Under the pieces are notes generated by a model. That model made no database searches, was not told where the DNA came from, and saw only the letters and a list, made by a program, of their open reading frames with translations. A program made the position numbers and the translations under genes. A DNA stretch of 64,000 nt, taken from Rothia mucilaginosa (GTDB lineage: Bacteria; Actinomycetota; Actinomycetes; Actinomycetales; Micrococcaceae). The stretch is taken from contig NZ_AP014938.1 of NCBI RefSeq assembly GCF_001548235.1, positions 930,001 to 994,000 on the forward strand. The letters are read 5' to 3'. Positions 17,891 to 25,339 of the stretch are shown one piece after another (positions within the stretch are counted from its first letter, which is position 1; each line of letters opens with the position of its first letter).

Positions 17891-18961
17891 ATGAAGGCAT
17901 ATGTATACCACGGTCCCGACCAGAAGGGTGCCTGGGAGGAAGTCCCGAACCCCACCATTCTTGAGCCCACGGACGTTATCGCCCGTGTCGACACCACCAC
18001 CATTTGCGGTACTGACCTGCACATCCTGAAGGGCGACTGCCCCGAGGTGGACCACGGACGCATCCTCGGCCACGAGGCTGTCGGTACCATTACCGAGGTT
18101 GGCTCCGCGGTGACTGACCTGAAGGTCGGCGACCGCATCATCATTCCCGCCGTGACCAGCTGCGGTAAGTGCTCCTACTGTAAGGCGAACCAGCCTTCGC
18201 ACTGCCAGACCGTTGGTGGTGTCGGCTGGATTTTCGGTTACATGATTGACGGCACCCAGGCAGAGTACGTGCGTGTTCCCTACGCAGAGACCTCGGTCCA
18301 CCTGGTTCCGGAGGGTCTGACCGATGAGGACGTCCTCTTCCTCACCGACGCACTGCCCACCGGCTTCGAGATCGGTATTCTGAACGGCAACACCAAGCCC
18401 GGCGACACCGTCGCTGTCGTGGGTGCAGGCCCCGTGGGTCTGGGCGCAATCATGACCGCTAACCTCTGCGGTGCCGGCCGCGTCATCACCGTCGACTTCG
18501 ACGACAACCGCATGAACAAGGCACTGGAGCTGGGCGCAACCGATAAGGTCAACGCGGGCGACCCGGACTTCATCGAGAAGATTAAGGCACTCTCCCCCGA
18601 CGGCCTGGGCGTGGACGTGGCAATTGAGGCTGTGGGCGTTCCGCAGACTTTCGAGACCTGCACCAAGATTGTTCGCCCCTACGGCAACATCGCGAATGCC
18701 GGCGTGCACGGCAAGCCCGTTGAGCTGCCGCTGAACACCATGTGGATTTCTAACGTGAGCATCAACATGGGTCTGGTCAACTGCAACACCGTCGGTAACC
18801 TGCTGAACATGGTCCGCTCGGGTCGTCTGAACGCTAAGGCGATGGCAACCCACCGCTTCACGTTCGACCAGTTCGAGGAAGCCTACGACCTGTTCAGCCA
18901 CGCTGCTGAGCACAACGTGGTGAAGGTTGTTATCTCCCGCGACCCCGAGGTTGCGGCATAG
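17891..18961 (+). CDS. Zinc-dependent alcohol dehydrogenase
   Basis: A 356-residue medium-chain dehydrogenase. The catalytic zinc site is shown by TTICGTDLH (Cys near residue 38) and GHEAVG (His near 62). The structural zinc site has four cysteines in CGKCSYCKANQPSHC (about 91-105). The NAD(P)-binding Rossmann motif is GAGPVGLGA (near 178), with an acidic residue after the second strand (TVDFDDNR), favouring NAD. It reversibly oxidises alcohols to aldehydes in the cytoplasm; the exact substrate is unknown. AAGGAG lies just upstream. Codon use is strongly biased to C-ending and T-poor codons, which suggests high expression. It stands alone, with a structured intergenic region downstream. Confidence 0.93.
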   Translation: MKAYVYHGPDQKGAWEEVPNPTILEPTDVIARVDTTTICGTDLHILKGDCPEVDHGRILGHEAVGTITEVGSAVTDLKVGDRIIIPAVTSCGKCSYCKANQPSHCQTVGGVGWIFGYMIDGTQAEYVRVPYAETSVHLVPEGLTDEDVLFLTDALPTGFEIGILNGNTKPGDTVAVVGAGPVGLGAIMTANLCGAGRVITVDFDDNRMNKALELGATDKVNAGDPDFIEKIKALSPDGLGVDVAIEAVGVPQTFETCTKIVRPYGNIANAGVHGKPVELPLNTMWISNVSINMGLVNCNTVGNLLNMVRSGRLNAKAMATHRFTFDQFEEAYDLFSHAAEHNVVKVVISRDPEVAA

Positions 18962-18990
18962 ACTGCGGTAGGCTCATATACCGCTGATAC

Positions 18991-19445
18991 TGAAACCCCG
19001 AACGTTCGTTAGGGATTTCGGTGGGATGTATTCAATACACTGCGAACATCCCCACGATTCGCCTCCGGGTGGGAGTGGGTAGGTCCCACCCGGAGCGCGA
19101 ATCGTCCTCCCCTACCCCGAGATGTAGTTATTTTCTGATGATGTAGACGATGCGCCAGCTCGGGGTTTTCTGTTCCCTCAGCCCGTTCTTTGGCGGGTTT
19201 GGGGCGGTTCCTCAAGCGTGATGCACCCTCTACCGGGCGCTCTGCCGACCCGCTTCGGCGGGTTCTTCTGCCAGGCAACCTCTACCGGTGGAGGGGCGCA
19301 TCATATGACTCTTCTTGGTCGGGCGGTACCTCCGATTCTGCTCGACCTTGAAGGGAAAGGAAAAGGGTCTCATGCTTACGGTTCAATGGCGAATTCGTAG
19401 GCTGCGACCCTTTTCTCATGCCCGGTTTTTCGGTGCCCCCGGGCG
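18991..19445 (+). other. Hairpin-dense intergenic region, possible structured RNA
   Basis: At least four inverted repeats lie in tandem. (1) 19055-19104: CGATTCGC plus CTCCGGGTGGGA pairs with TCCCACCCGGAG plus GCGAATCG, 20 bp with one bulge and a 9-base loop. (2) CCCCGAG 19115-19121 with CTCGGGG 19159-19165, then TTTT. (3) ACCCGC-TTCG-GCGGGT near 19248-19263, enclosed by a longer GATGC...GCATC arm pair (about 19220-19303). (4) AAAAGGGTC 19361-19369 with GACCCTTTT 19406-19414. Some may be terminators for the dehydrogenase or for the convergent gene at 19452. A 27-codon frame from ATG 19371 has a purine-rich upstream stretch, but I do not call it a gene. Confidence 0.6.
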
Positions 19446-19451
19446 GGCTAT

Positions 19452-20771
19452 TTAGTTTTTGGGCTTCTCAGTACCGGGTTTCTCACCGGCGTTCTTTTCA
19501 CCGGCGCTCTCATGGTCGACGGCATCTTCTGGGATGCGGGTGAACGCCTCCGTGGGGTCGTCTGCCCCAGCTGCGGCGGATACCCCAGCTGCGGCAGAAG
19601 AGTCAGTGGCGCCTCCGATGACGGGTTCGGTGGGCGCATCAGCCAGATTCTCGGCAGGAGCCTCGACGGGCACCTCCGCGACAATAGGTTCTTCTGAGGC
19701 GGGTACTTCCGCGGCCTTCTGCTCATCCTGAGCATCCACAGACTGCTCAGAAACAGGCTGCTCAGTAGCTACCGGCTCACCGTGCGCGGATTCCTTCTTC
19801 GCATCCTTGTGCGCGTCCTTATGTTCGAGCCTGTAGATGATGCGCGGTTCCAGGCGCTCAAAACCAATCTTGGAGCGCACCCAGTTCACGAAGCGGTCGA
19901 TACGGTCCTCACCCTCGGTGGTTTCCGCAACCCGGTAGTTGCGCGGCAGCATCACGCTGTCGCTGAGCACGCGCGGGTACTCATCAATCTCCTGAATACC
20001 CGCCATGTACATGTTCTCGCGGAACTGGTGAGCGAACTCCTGCTGACCGAGGAACAGCTGGTCGGCGTAGGTTTTAGCCGCCAGGCGCTCGCTGTAGGCG
20101 TCCTTGGAGTCGCGAGCGCCCTTCTTGGAGCCGTAAATATCCCAGAAGTAGAAGTACACATTGTTCGCGATAATGGCGGAGATAATGCGGTTCTGCAGGT
20201 ACACGAGGGCACCGACGGCGACCGCACCAACAATCAGGAGCACCACGGCGAGCGGGGAGAGTGCAAAGTCAGACAGATTGCCGCGGTGGTTCGTGAACAG
20301 GCCAATCAGGTAGGCGATGGTGACCACGATGATGGGCACGCCGATGAAAATCACGGCCAGCGGAACCCAAATGTACAGCAGGGCACGTAGAATCAGGCGG
20401 TAGTAGCTAATCGAGTCGCCAATGGGGATGGGCGTAGGCTTCACGGAAGAGTGCGCACGCTTCATGAGCAGGCTGAAGATACGGTTGCTGTCGATGCCAA
20501 CTTTACGCAGCTTCGATTCGAGGGACGCACGCTTGAGGAAGACCCGGTAGTTTTCGAGGACGACGCGCTGGTCGGAGGTGAGCTTTTCGGGGTCGGGTAG
20601 GGCGTTGAGGTCCAAGCCGGCTTCGGTGAGGAGCTTGCTCCACAGTTCCAGTCGCGCCAGTTCGGAGGGTTTTGCCGCCGCCTGCGCCTGGTAGTTCTTG
20701 TAGGAGATGAAGATGGTGCTAGCACCAATGAGTAGCGTAATAAAGGGTGCTATCCAGTCTTTGAGTCCCAT
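19452..20771 (-). CDS. Hypothetical membrane protein with acidic low-complexity tail
   Basis: A 439-residue protein with no family recognised. One N-terminal hydrophobic helix (about 8-23) is followed by a charged, probably coiled region (40-110) and three central hydrophobic segments (about 128-160, 172-195 and near 200). A soluble region (about 215-320) follows. The last 110 residues are Ala/Glu/Pro/Val repeats resembling EEPIVAEVPVEAPAENLADA, likely disordered. No catalytic motif is seen. It is encoded alone, convergent with the dehydrogenase. Confidence 0.75.
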   Translation of the reverse strand: MGLKDWIAPFITLLIGASTIFISYKNYQAQAAAKPSELARLELWSKLLTEAGLDLNALPDPEKLTSDQRVVLENYRVFLKRASLESKLRKVGIDSNRIFSLLMKRAHSSVKPTPIPIGDSISYYRLILRALLYIWVPLAVIFIGVPIIVVTIAYLIGLFTNHRGNLSDFALSPLAVVLLIVGAVAVGALVYLQNRIISAIIANNVYFYFWDIYGSKKGARDSKDAYSERLAAKTYADQLFLGQQEFAHQFRENMYMAGIQEIDEYPRVLSDSVMLPRNYRVAETTEGEDRIDRFVNWVRSKIGFERLEPRIIYRLEHKDAHKDAKKESAHGEPVATEQPVSEQSVDAQDEQKAAEVPASEEPIVAEVPVEAPAENLADAPTEPVIGGATDSSAAAGVSAAAGADDPTEAFTRIPEDAVDHESAGEKNAGEKPGTEKPKN

Positions 20772-20889
20772 GGTGGCGTTCTTCCTTGATTGTGTGGAGC
20801 CGCTGGTTCCTCTGCGGTCGGGGCTGATGCCCGCTGTTTTACCGTACCACCGGCACCTGTGCTGAACCTTTAAATGCGCAGGTGGGTGC

Positions 20890-20942
20890 GTAAAAATAGC
20901 CCCGCCTCCCGATGCTTAAGAGCAACGGCAGGCGGGGCTTAT
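20890..20942. terminator. Terminator between minus-strand genes
   Basis: AGCCCCGCCT at 20898-20907 pairs with AGGCGGGGCT at 20930-20939. On the minus strand it is followed by a T-rich run, so it ends the drug exporter transcript. Confidence 0.85.
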
Positions 20943-20964
20943 CTATGAGGTTTAGTGCGCTGTA

Positions 20965-22530
20965 TTAGTGTTCAGCAGGCTTCATTTCGCGAGGAGCCTT
21001 GCGGATCATGAGGTAGCTGATAACAGCCATAACACCCATGAGCACGGCACTGAATGCGGAGCTCAGCACCACGCCGGAGTCAAAGGCGGCGAATGCGGAA
21101 GAGAGCAGCTGGTTTGCCTGCTCACCACCCACATGGCTGGCAACCGACACGGCACCGCCGAGGGTTTCCTGGGCATGGTCGGCGAGGGTTTCATCCAGGC
21201 CGGAGGGCACGACCACGTTCGCACGGTAGACGGAGGTGAGAATACCGCCCATGATGACGGTACCGAGCACCGTACCCATCTCGTAGGAGGTCTCAGAAAT
21301 TGCGGATGCGGCACCCGCCTTACGCGGCGGCACGCTGGAGAGCATCAGGTCGTTCGAGATGGTCTGGGAAATACCGATACCGGTACCGAGCACGATGAAG
21401 ATGAGGATAATGACCACGTCCTGATGCGCACCCAGGAAGGCGAGCACCGCGAACGCGGCAGCGTTGAGCGCCAGACCGAACGCCACGATCTGTGCGGGGT
21501 GGAATCGGCTTGCCACGCGGGCAATGGTCAGGCCGGCAATCATGGTCGCGACGGTGCCGGGAACCAGCAGCATACCGGCGTACATGGGTGCCAGGCCGGA
21601 GACCAGCTGCAGGTGCTGGGAAGCGAAGTAGATGAATCCGACGGCCACCATCATGGAGATCATATTTGCCGCAATTGCGCCGGTGAAGACGGGGTTGCGG
21701 AAGAGACGCACGTCCAGCATGGGCTGAATATCGTTCTTCTCGCGGTTGAGCTGGCGTAGCACGAACAGAACGATGAAGACCAGACCGCCGAGGATGGTGC
21801 TGATAGCCACCGCATCAAAGCCGTTCTCGGAGGTGTGGGTCAGACCGTAGGTAATGCCGGTCATGCCGACCATAATCAGCAGGATGCTCAGCGGATCCAC
21901 CGGGCTGGGGTTCGGGTCCTTCGATTCGGGCACCGTCATGGGGGCAAGGATCAGGAAGGGCACCAGGATCGGCAGCGCCATGAGGAAGACGGAGCCCCAG
22001 TAGAAGTGCTCGAGCAGGAAGCCACCCACGATCGGACCCAGCGCGGCACCGGCGGAGAAGCCGGTTGCCCACACGGCGATGGCGATGCGACGCTCGTTCG
22101 CATCCGCAAAGACGTTACGGATAATCGACAGGGTCGCCGGCATGAGCATGGCACCAAAAATACCGAGCAGGGCTCGAGCTACCACGAGCAGCAGCGCCGA
22201 GGGCGTAAACGCCGCGAGAGCGGAGATAACCGCGAAGCCGGTCGAGCCGATGAGCAGCAGCTTGCGGCGACCGATACGGTCGCCGATAGCGCCCATGGGC
22301 ACGAGCAGTGCGGCAAGGACCAGAGAGTAGGAGTCAACAATCCACAGCTGTTCAGCGGAGGAGGGGCTCAGCGCCTCAGCGATAGCGGGCACCGCGAAGG
22401 CAAGCACGGTGTTGTCAATGGAGACCAGGAGCACCGGCAGCATGAGGACGGCGAGCGCGGTCCAGCGCTTAGCCTTCTGCTCGGGGGCATGGATGGGCAG
22501 AGCCGTGGTCTGCGGGTTGTGATTCGTCAT
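20965..22530 (-). CDS. DHA2-family MFS drug exporter (14-TM, EmrB/QacA type)
   Basis: A 521-residue proton-coupled multidrug exporter. MFS motif A is seen as GAIGDRIGRRK (near 80), the antiporter motif C as ALGPIVGG (near 162), and an acidic/Asn motif SIDNTVLAFAVPAI in the first helix (D1 signature of DHA2 proteins). Fourteen hydrophobic segments can be counted. QacA and SmvA relatives export cationic antiseptics and dyes. It is divergent from a TetR gene with a palindromic operator between them, so efflux is probably induced when a drug releases the repressor. Substrate range is inferred. Confidence 0.9.
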   Translation of the reverse strand: MTNHNPQTTALPIHAPEQKAKRWTALAVLMLPVLLVSIDNTVLAFAVPAIAEALSPSSAEQLWIVDSYSLVLAALLVPMGAIGDRIGRRKLLLIGSTGFAVISALAAFTPSALLLVVARALLGIFGAMLMPATLSIIRNVFADANERRIAIAVWATGFSAGAALGPIVGGFLLEHFYWGSVFLMALPILVPFLILAPMTVPESKDPNPSPVDPLSILLIMVGMTGITYGLTHTSENGFDAVAISTILGGLVFIVLFVLRQLNREKNDIQPMLDVRLFRNPVFTGAIAANMISMMVAVGFIYFASQHLQLVSGLAPMYAGMLLVPGTVATMIAGLTIARVASRFHPAQIVAFGLALNAAAFAVLAFLGAHQDVVIILIFIVLGTGIGISQTISNDLMLSSVPPRKAGAASAISETSYEMGTVLGTVIMGGILTSVYRANVVVPSGLDETLADHAQETLGGAVSVASHVGGEQANQLLSSAFAAFDSGVVLSSAFSAVLMGVMAVISYLMIRKAPREMKPAEH

Positions 22531-22656
22531 GGGTTGTTTTCGTGCGTCTTTTGGGTTTCGGCTGATGTGGCGGACGCGGGCGCGGCATCAGCTCGGCCTG
22601 TCTTTTTTGGGGTGGTCCGGGACGGTGTGCTCCCGGCGCGGCCCAACAGGCGAAGA

Positions 22657-22684
22657 TTAACTATACCAACTGGACGGTATAGTT
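22657..22684 (+). promoter_or_regulatory. TetR operator overlapping a divergent promoter
   Basis: AACTATACC (22659-22667) and GGTATAGTT (22676-22684) form a perfect 9-bp inverted repeat with an 8-base spacer. It coincides with a promoter reading right: TTAACT (22657-22662), 16 bases, TATAGT (22679-22684), placing transcription start about 15 bases before the tetR ATG. Repressor binding here would block its own promoter and the exporter's. Confidence 0.8.
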
Positions 22685-22706
22685 TCAAGCGGTTAGACTG
22701 GTACCC

Positions 22707-23285
22707 ATGAGCACTCCCAACCACCGCAAACAACGAGCCAATAACTCTAGCGAGCACATCCTCGACACCTACGTCGACCTGCTGATTCACACCGGAGAAC
22801 GCGCCGCAACCCTCGACGCCGTCGCCACCGCCGCCAAGGTGTCCAAGGGCGGGCTGCTCTACCATTTCTCCTCCAAGAAGGCGCTCCTCGAGGCACTCGC
22901 CGAACGCACCGTCACCCTGGCGGAAGAAGACTTTGAGACCATGGCGCAGGCACCCGAAGGGGCAAGCGCCTACTACATCAACTCCTCCATTCCGAGTGAC
23001 ACCCCCTTCGACCGGGCCCTCATTGCCCTCAGCCGCCTGGCACAGAATAACAACGAGCTCGCCCAGCAAACCCTAGCCCGCGTGCAGGAGGGCTGGCACT
23101 CGCTCATTCTTGCCGAGCTCGGTGACGAACGCATCGCCCGCGCCGTGCTGCTTCTGGGTGACGGAATGTACTACAACGCGGCACTCGGAGGCGACTCCGC
23201 CAGCCCGCAGAGGGCCGCAGCCATCGCGGCAGACCGTGCGGCACTCGAACGCGCCCTGCAGGTTCTCAAGGCGGCGGCTCGTTAA
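22707..23285 (+). CDS. TetR family transcriptional regulator
   Basis: A 192-residue repressor. The N-terminal helix-turn-helix is AATLDAVATAAKVSKGGLLY (residues 33-52), followed by the usual HFSSKKALLEAL helix. The C-terminal two-thirds is a variable helical ligand-binding and dimerisation domain. It is divergent from the DHA2 exporter, with a perfect palindrome between them, so it most likely represses both genes until a drug binds. The start has a weak ribosome site and a very short leader. Confidence 0.92.
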   Translation: MSTPNHRKQRANNSSEHILDTYVDLLIHTGERAATLDAVATAAKVSKGGLLYHFSSKKALLEALAERTVTLAEEDFETMAQAPEGASAYYINSSIPSDTPFDRALIALSRLAQNNNELAQQTLARVQEGWHSLILAELGDERIARAVLLLGDGMYYNAALGGDSASPQRAAAIAADRAALERALQVLKAAAR

Positions 23286-23422
23286 ACCACAAAAGCCACT
23301 CTATACAGCGGTTAAAGCCACAAGCTAAAACCGCTGCCTCACACCCTATTCTTCAGCGCCACCGAGCACCCGGGGCTTAAACTGGAAGGGCACGTATCTA
23401 CTCTTCAACCTAAGGAGTTCCG

Positions 23423-23743
23423 ATGATTTTCATTGCTGTAAAGTTCCCCGTCAAGCCCGAATACGCCGACCAGTGGATTGAGAAGACCCGCGCTTTCACC
23501 GAGGCAACCCGCGCCGAGGAGGGCAACAAGTTCTTCGAGTGGTCCCGCAGCGTTGAGGACCCGAACGAGTTCGTTCTGCTCGAGGCTTTCAACGACGACG
23601 CAGCTGGCCCGCACGTGAACTCTGACCACTTCCAGCAGGCTATGAAGGACATGCGTCCGATGCTGACCGCAACCCCGAAGATTATTTCTCGCCTGATTGA
23701 CGGCGAGGACTGGGACGCTATGGGCGAGCTGCAGATCGACTAG
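23423..23743 (+). CDS. ABM-domain monooxygenase family protein
   Basis: A 106-residue protein with the antibiotic biosynthesis monooxygenase (ABM, YgiN-like) fold: starting strand IFIAVKFPVKPEY, helix WIEKTRAFTEATRAE, then FFEWSRSVEDPNEFVLLEAF and HVNSDHFQQAM. Such ferredoxin-like dimers act on quinols or other small molecules without cofactors, or degrade haem in IsdG relatives. The haem-degrading Asn/Trp/His set cannot be assigned, so the reaction is open. AAGGAG lies seven bases upstream. It is monocistronic, with its own terminator. Confidence 0.85.
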   Translation: MIFIAVKFPVKPEYADQWIEKTRAFTEATRAEEGNKFFEWSRSVEDPNEFVLLEAFNDDAAGPHVNSDHFQQAMKDMRPMLTATPKIISRLIDGEDWDAMGELQID

Positions 23744-23768
23744 TCTGCACCCCTACTCTGCATCTAAA

Positions 23769-23798
23769 ACTGCATAGTTAGACACTGCATAGTTAGAC
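23769..23798 (+). repeat. Two tandem copies of a 15-mer (ACTGCATAGTTAGAC)
   Basis: Exact head-to-tail duplication between the monooxygenase stop and its terminator; probably slippage. Confidence 0.9.
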
Positions 23799-23803
23799 TC
23801 TAG

Positions 23804-23850
23804 AGCGCCCCTCCGCATTGTTCTATTGGACATGCCGGAGGGGCGCTTTG
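23804..23850 (+). terminator. Intrinsic terminator after the monooxygenase
   Basis: AGCGCCCCTCCG at 23804-23815 pairs with CGGAGGGGCGCT at 23836-23847, followed by T residues. Confidence 0.9.
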
Positions 23851-24005
23851 ATGTGTCCGGTACCTGAACTTTTTCCCCTTGACACGACGCGGATGGTACC
23901 GGTTTTCGGGTCAGCGGGTGCCTTGCGTGCATTTTTACCCTATTAACCCCTTAAAATGGGTAGAGTATGCACACCTATCGATACCCATTCGCACAGGAGG
24001 CCTGA

Positions 24006-24818
24006 ATGAGCATCGCATCCCAGCCTCTTCCCGGCGCAGTCGCCACTGAAGAGCACAACGACGTGGACCACACCTCTGTATCTCTCGCTGTCTCAACCGT
24101 GATTCTAGCTTTGCGCCCCAAGGACAACGAAACCCACCCGACCCTGTGGCTGCCGCTGGTTCGCCGCCTCCGCGAGCCTTATAAGGGCCAGTGGGCGCTT
24201 CCTGGCGGTCCGCTCAACCCGAATCTTTCCCTCGAAGAGGCAGCCGCTTCGACCCTGAAGCGCGCAACTAACCTGCAGCCCGGCTACCTGGAGCAGCTCT
24301 ACGCATTCGGTGACGTTCTGCGCACCCCCGAGGCGCGCGCCGCCCGCGTTGTGGGCGAGCCCGACCCGGCACCCGGCACTGATCACGAGCGCGTGGTTTC
24401 CGTGGTGTACTGGGCGTCGATTCCCGCCACCGAGGTCGCGAACACTCGCGTGCACGAGAACATCCGCTGGTTCCCGGTGGATGAGCTGCCCGAGCTCGCC
24501 TTCGACCACAACGAAATCATTGAGTACGCGCTCTACCGTCTGCAGAACAAGGTCGAGTACTCGCGTATTGCGCACTCTTTCTTGGGCGAGGAGTTCACCC
24601 TGGCGCAGCTGCGTGAGGTGTACGAGGCGATTCTGGGTCGCACCCTGGATCCGGCGAACTTCCGCCGCCAGATTGCGGCGTCGAAGTCGATTATTGACAC
24701 CGGCCGCCGCGTGGAGGGCACCCGTCACCGCCCGCCGCGCCTGTACCGTTACAACGACGCTCAGGCGTACGCGGATGCGGGCCCGCTGGGCATGTACCGC
24801 GAGCGCCACGAGGCGTAA
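24006..24818 (+). CDS. NrtR-like Nudix/winged-helix regulator
   Basis: A 270-residue protein with an N-terminal Nudix domain (about 25-170) and a C-terminal winged helix (about 185-265, FTLAQLREVYEAILGRTLDP then ANFRRQIA). This is the layout of NrtR regulators, which sense ADP-ribose or NAD metabolites and control NAD genes. The Nudix box region (GGPLNPNLSLEEAAASTLKR, then ATNLQ) lacks the REUxEE glutamates, so hydrolysis is probably lost, as in regulatory NrtR proteins. AGGAGG is four bases upstream of the ATG. Target genes are not adjacent. It ends at a clear terminator. Alternative: an active ADP-ribose pyrophosphatase, which the damaged motif argues against. Confidence 0.82.
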   Translation: MSIASQPLPGAVATEEHNDVDHTSVSLAVSTVILALRPKDNETHPTLWLPLVRRLREPYKGQWALPGGPLNPNLSLEEAAASTLKRATNLQPGYLEQLYAFGDVLRTPEARAARVVGEPDPAPGTDHERVVSVVYWASIPATEVANTRVHENIRWFPVDELPELAFDHNEIIEYALYRLQNKVEYSRIAHSFLGEEFTLAQLREVYEAILGRTLDPANFRRQIAASKSIIDTGRRVEGTRHRPPRLYRYNDAQAYADAGPLGMYRERHEA

Positions 24819-24857
24819 TAGCCTTTCGCGCGTTGTACGCGCGCAGATTTAATGCCT

Positions 24858-24897
24858 AAAAGGAGGGGCGGCACCGAGTGGTGTCGCCCCTCCTTTT
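24858..24897 (+). terminator. Intrinsic terminator after the NrtR-like gene
   Basis: AAAAGGAGGGGCG (from 24858) pairs with CGCCCCTCCTTTT (to 24897), with a GCACC/GGTGT extension inside. Confidence 0.92.
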
Positions 24898-25118
24898 GTG
24901 TCTTCTGGGATTACATCACCGGTTGCATCGCCCCTTGTCGGCGGGTTTTGCGTGGGGGTGCTTGACTCAGCACCCGTGCGCTTCCTATGCTGGAGACCTC
25001 AGCTCTTTATCCGTGTTGCCCCACCGTGGGGCAACCTAAGAGGCTGAACGCAATGTTTGACCGAAGCCACCCAAGGCACGACCGGGGTGGTATTCGGAAT
25101 CTAGGAGGCATCAAAGAA

Positions 25119-25136
25119 ATGACCCACCGAGCATAA
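25119..25136 (+). CDS. Leader peptide MTHRA (upstream ORF, copy 1)
   Basis: ATG-ACC-CAC-CGA-GCA-TAA, preceded by a perfect AGGAGG ten bases upstream. Sequence and ribosome site are identical in the second leader at 27309, while flanking bases differ, which argues for selection. It probably reports ribosome stalling by an antibiotic. Confidence 0.72.
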   Translation: MTHRA

Positions 25137-25234
25137 GCCCGGACCTCACAGAATTTTTCGCGCGCTCACGCAGCAGGTTTATAGGCACAGCCATATAGTC
25201 GCTTTATCCTGCGTATTTCTGTCAGCGCGCACGC

Positions 25235-25275
25235 ACCCGGGCACAGGTACATCCACCGTTACGCTCGGGTTTTTT
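25235..25275 (+). terminator. Leader terminator, copy 1
   Basis: ACCCGGGC (25235-25242), 20-base loop, GCTCGGGT (25263-25270), then T to 25275. It lies after the leader ORF and before the ABC-F start, as required for attenuation. Confidence 0.85.
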
Positions 25276-25339
25276 CATGCCTTCACGCCTTCATGTGCGC
25301 TGGCAGGAATCCGAGCACCTACTCGAAGGAACTCGGCCC

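Larger units (their letters stand above)
24962..25276 (+). promoter_or_regulatory. Attenuator leader of the first ABC-F gene (copy 1)
   Basis: Promoter TTGACT (24962-24967), 18-base spacer, TATGCT (24986-24991). Then in order: hairpin I, CAGCTCTT/AAGAGGCTG around GTTGCCCCAC/GTGGGGCAAC (25000-25046); hairpin II, CCGAA and CCACCC with GGGTGG and TTCGG (25061-25097); AGGAGG (25103-25108) and a 5-codon ORF (25119-25136); GCCCGG right after its stop (25137-25142); hairpin III, GCGCGCT/AGCGCGC and ACGCAG/CTGCGT (25160-25230); terminator ACCCGGGC/GCTCGGGT plus six T (25235-25275). GCCCGG is complementary to CCGGGC in the terminator's left arm, so it can act as an antiterminator. The same order recurs at 27152. 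Confidence 0.82.

Noticed and set aside
17852..18913. 353-codon - strand frame opposite the alcohol dehydrogenase
   Set aside because: Antisense to a gene with intact zinc and NAD motifs.
18995..19018. Terminator GAAACCCCG...GGGATTTC after the alcohol dehydrogenase
   Set aside because: The stem has two mismatches in 12 pairs and no T-run; stronger stems lie downstream.
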